Assembly (NCBI GenBank): GCA_031258335.1
Contig: JAIRMY010000131.1
Coordinates: forward strand, 1-7,117
Source: Spirochaetaceae bacterium
GTDB taxonomy: Bacteria; Spirochaetota; Spirochaetia; Treponematales; Breznakiellaceae
Reading direction: 5' to 3'
DNA length: 7,117 nt
This document shows, one piece after another, positions 5,075 through 7,117 of the stretch. The translations under genes and the position numbers were made by a program. The notes under the pieces are model-generated. The model searched no databases and had not been told where the DNA came from. It worked only from the letters and a program-made list of their open reading frames with translations. The stretch's first letter is position 1. Each line of letters opens with the position of its first letter.

Positions 5075-6430
5075 TCAGTCATCCAGTTTTTCCAGAGTCT
5101 TTTTTGCCCGCTCCGAGATACTTATGTTTTTGTCTTTTGTAAGTTTTTCCACTTCATCTCTGAACGCGGTAAAACGGTTGTTTGCCGTCATATCAAGTGC
5201 GTAGAATTTTTCGCTTACGTCTTTTGACGCAAAAAGACGCGCCGTTAAATTTTCAACCTTGTTTGTTTTTGCGGCGCTCAATGCTTTTAAGAGTCCCTTG
5301 TACAGATTCGTCAGTTTTTTTGCTTTTGCGTCGTTGAGCGCCGCGATTATCTTTTCCGCGTATTCGTCCGCGTTGTTCTTTACAAGCATCTCGGCGCACA
5401 GCGAGCGGAGACCATCGCTTATTTTCTCGTTTCCCGCAAGCTGAAAAAGCAGTGCGTCGGTTTGGGCATCCCCCATAGCGCCCAGGGCTAAGACAGCCTC
5501 TTCCCTGACGGCGGCGGCTTCGTCCTTTTCAACACGGTAGCGGAGGTAAGGCACGGCATCTTTGAGCCGCCTTGTTTTCGCTGCGCGCACGGCGGCAAGC
5601 CGCGTCTTAAAGTATATATCCCTAAAACCTTCAAGAATCATCGCGTCAACACGTTCACCGCTAAAGGCGGCCAGCGCGTCAACCGCGGCAAAACGTATGT
5701 TAGGATCGGCGGACGCGGCGGAGGCTATTATCATATCGAGGGCATCGTCATTTTTTATCCTGCCCGCGGCCCCCAGCGCGGCCATGCGTATGGGTACGCT
5801 TTGATCTTCGCCGTTTATTATTCCCGTCAAAAACGGGAGAGCATCTTTACCGCCGCCGCCAAGCGCAAAAATTATAGCCTCGCGTGTACCACCGCCCGGA
5901 TTGCGGTTGTTGGAATAATCTATCAATACTTCCGTAACATCCGCCGCCCCGCCGTCCGTTTCCTCCATTTCGGAATAACGTATTTTTCCAAGCGCGTTGA
6001 TTGCCGCGTTATGAAAGCGGGTGTCATCCTGTTTGATAATTTCCATTATCACAGGGAGGGCTTCTCTTTCCTTTACCGCTCCCAGGTAATCAAGGGCGGC
6101 GTTTATTTTTTGCGGCATCTCATTTTCGCGTCCGTTTAAAATCTGAAGCGCGGTTTTTTCCAGCCCTCTCTTTTCACGTTCATTAAAAAAAGAAAAAATA
6201 CCGGTTAGTATATTCTGATTTTTTGTTTTTTCGGCAAGCTCGATCATATCATCGTCCAGATAATCTATGCCGTCCGCGCGTAATTTTTTTATCAGCTCCG
6301 CTATTTCATTATCCGTACCGTAGTTTATCGTTTCACGCAGAGAATCCCCTTCCAAATTCGTCTCGCCTGAGTACAACGTGGCGGTTGAAAAAAACAGAAC
6401 TATCGTAAAACAAACGGCGATTAATTTCAT
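5075..6430 (-). CDS. Exported HEAT-repeat protein
   Basis: A 451-residue protein with a signal peptide (Lys2, hydrophobic 3-18, likely cleavage around LYSG, residues 19-22) and no lipobox, so probably periplasmic. Residues ~105-365 form a HEAT/armadillo-type alpha solenoid of about seven or eight helical repeats. The clearest cover EREALPVIMEIIKQDDTRFH onward (121-155), 196-227 (ALPFLTGIING...IRMAALGAAGRI), 228-258 (PNIRFAAVDALAAF), 275-305 and 306-336 (VREEAVLALGAMGD). The flanks are charged helical regions. HEAT solenoids bind proteins; no catalytic motif is visible. Its ATG overlaps the tgt TGA by four bases (ATGA), with GGAG ten bases upstream, so it is translationally coupled to tgt. Downstream lies the mosaic of mobile scraps, so an earlier link to the bactofilin run may have been broken. 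Function unknown. Confidence 0.85.
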   Translation of the reverse strand: MKLIAVCFTIVLFFSTATLYSGETNLEGDSLRETINYGTDNEIAELIKKLRADGIDYLDDDMIELAEKTKNQNILTGIFSFFNEREKRGLEKTALQILNGRENEMPQKINAALDYLGAVKEREALPVIMEIIKQDDTRFHNAAINALGKIRYSEMEETDGGAADVTEVLIDYSNNRNPGGGTREAIIFALGGGGKDALPFLTGIINGEDQSVPIRMAALGAAGRIKNDDALDMIIASAASADPNIRFAAVDALAAFSGERVDAMILEGFRDIYFKTRLAAVRAAKTRRLKDAVPYLRYRVEKDEAAAVREEAVLALGAMGDAQTDALLFQLAGNEKISDGLRSLCAEMLVKNNADEYAEKIIAALNDAKAKKLTNLYKGLLKALSAAKTNKVENLTARLFASKDVSEKFYALDMTANNRFTAFRDEVEKLTKDKNISISERAKKTLEKLDD

Positions 6431-7117
6431 TTTTCAGTTTCTCCGTAATAATTTTCTAATAATTTATGTTTGTATTTTGAAAAACAGCCTGCTTCGACAG
6501 CTTGGCGCGCGCCTTTTACCAGATTATGCAGAAAGTAAAGGTTATGATAGCTTACAAGCATGGAAAAGAGTATTTCCTGCGATTTGTACAGGTGCCGCAT
6601 ATAGGCGCGGCTGTAGTTTTTGCATACCTCGCAGGCGCACCCGGCATCTATGGGCAGCGTATCGAAAGCATATTCCTGTTTTTTTAGCGATACCGGACCC
6701 AGATGCGTCATCGCCTGTCCGTTGCGGGCAAGGCGTGTCGGTAGTACGCAGTCAAACATATCGATTCCGTTTTCTATCGCCGCGAGGATATAATCCGGCG
6801 TACCTATTCCCATGACATAGCGCGGTTTATCCTCCGGCAGGAGACCGCTGGTAAACGACAGGTATTCCCCGAATACTTCACGAGGCTCGCCTACGGAAAG
6901 CCCGCCTATCGCTATACCCGGCGTATCCGCCGCTATGACGGCCTCCACGCTTTGTTCACGCAGGTCTTTGTAAAAATTCCCCTGGACTATGGCAAAAAAT
7001 TGCCCGTTGTAGCCTTCACTCCGTTTTTCGAGCCATCTTTGTCTGGCGCGTGAAAGCCAGTTGTTATTTACGTGAAGCGCTTCAAGCGCTTTTTTGTAAG
7101 AAGTATCGTAGCTTGTG
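6427..7117 (-). CDS. tgt: Queuine/preQ1 tRNA-guanine transglycosylase, C-terminal part
   Basis: The 229 visible residues, open to the right edge, are about 60% of a ~375-residue Tgt, which exchanges G34 of GUN tRNAs for preQ1 in queuosine synthesis. Visible motifs, in visible-residue numbering: FAIVQGNFYKDLR (40-53), GGLSVGEP (71-78), PRYVMGIGTPD (98-108) and GIDMFDCVLPTRLARNGQ (117-134). The nucleophilic Asp is in FDC (122). The zinc site is C160-x-C162-x2-C165-x25-H191, with exactly the spacing of the family. The usual VQGG is VQGN here. The stop overlaps the HEAT gene start. The initiation codon lies beyond the window; an internal GTG at 6946-6948 is not the start because conserved sequence continues upstream of it. 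Confidence 0.95.
   Translation of the reverse strand, partial: TSYDTSYKKALEALHVNNNWLSRARQRWLEKRSEGYNGQFFAIVQGNFYKDLREQSVEAVIAADTPGIAIGGLSVGEPREVFGEYLSFTSGLLPEDKPRYVMGIGTPDYILAAIENGIDMFDCVLPTRLARNGQAMTHLGPVSLKKQEYAFDTLPIDAGCACEVCKNYSRAYMRHLYKSQEILFSMLVSYHNLYFLHNLVKGARQAVEAGCFSKYKHKLLENYYGETEK

Noticed and set aside
5562..6139. + strand open frames opposite the HEAT gene
   Set aside because: Low-complexity Ala/Ser/Arg products caused by the codon bias of the antisense HEAT gene.

Overview
The window looks like a chromosomal segment of a spirochaete, most likely a Treponema-like one. The basis is an exported beta-barrel-like protein with an NPA motif, a small bactofilin, exported TPR and HEAT-repeat proteins, and remnants of IS630, IS5 and Sel1-type sequences. 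This assignment rests on family resemblance only. Base composition is moderate, and low-GC patches are confined to the intergenic mosaic.

Layout: the left edge (2-325, + strand) is the 3' end of a ribonuclease Z gene. Everything else that is clearly coding is on the minus strand. Read in transcription order from the right these are: the 3' two thirds of tgt (queuosine tRNA-ribosyltransferase); an exported HEAT-repeat protein whose ATG overlaps the tgt stop (ATGA); a 768-base interruption without an intact gene (4307-5074); then a tight four-gene run of bactofilin, exported TPR protein, mtaB (tRNA ms2t6A methylthiotransferase) and an exported barrel-like protein. rnz and this run converge on a 339-base gap.

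Neither long gap is empty. The 326-664 gap holds the last 72 codons of an IS630-family transposase on the minus strand, with a short inverted repeat near its two edges. The 4307-5074 gap is a scrap heap. It has a 25-nt perfect hairpin and a 14-nt direct repeat beside the bactofilin gene, a short + strand ORF behind a very strong ribosome binding site, one Sel1-type repeat ending in a stop, and the first ~34 codons of an IS5-family transposase fused out of frame to that Sel1 piece. A 13-bp tandem duplication breaks the transposase start, and a putative IS end abuts a YTAR-type target.

Functionally, three genes concern tRNA: RNase Z matures tRNA 3' ends, Tgt modifies the wobble base G34, and MtaB thiomethylates t6A37. 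The bactofilin, TPR, HEAT and barrel proteins belong to the cell envelope or cytoskeleton. Co-transcription of envelope and tRNA genes is inferred from spacing (6-13 nt gaps or overlaps). I see no convincing new defence or mobile system here; the notable content is the decayed mobile DNA and the gene coupling.
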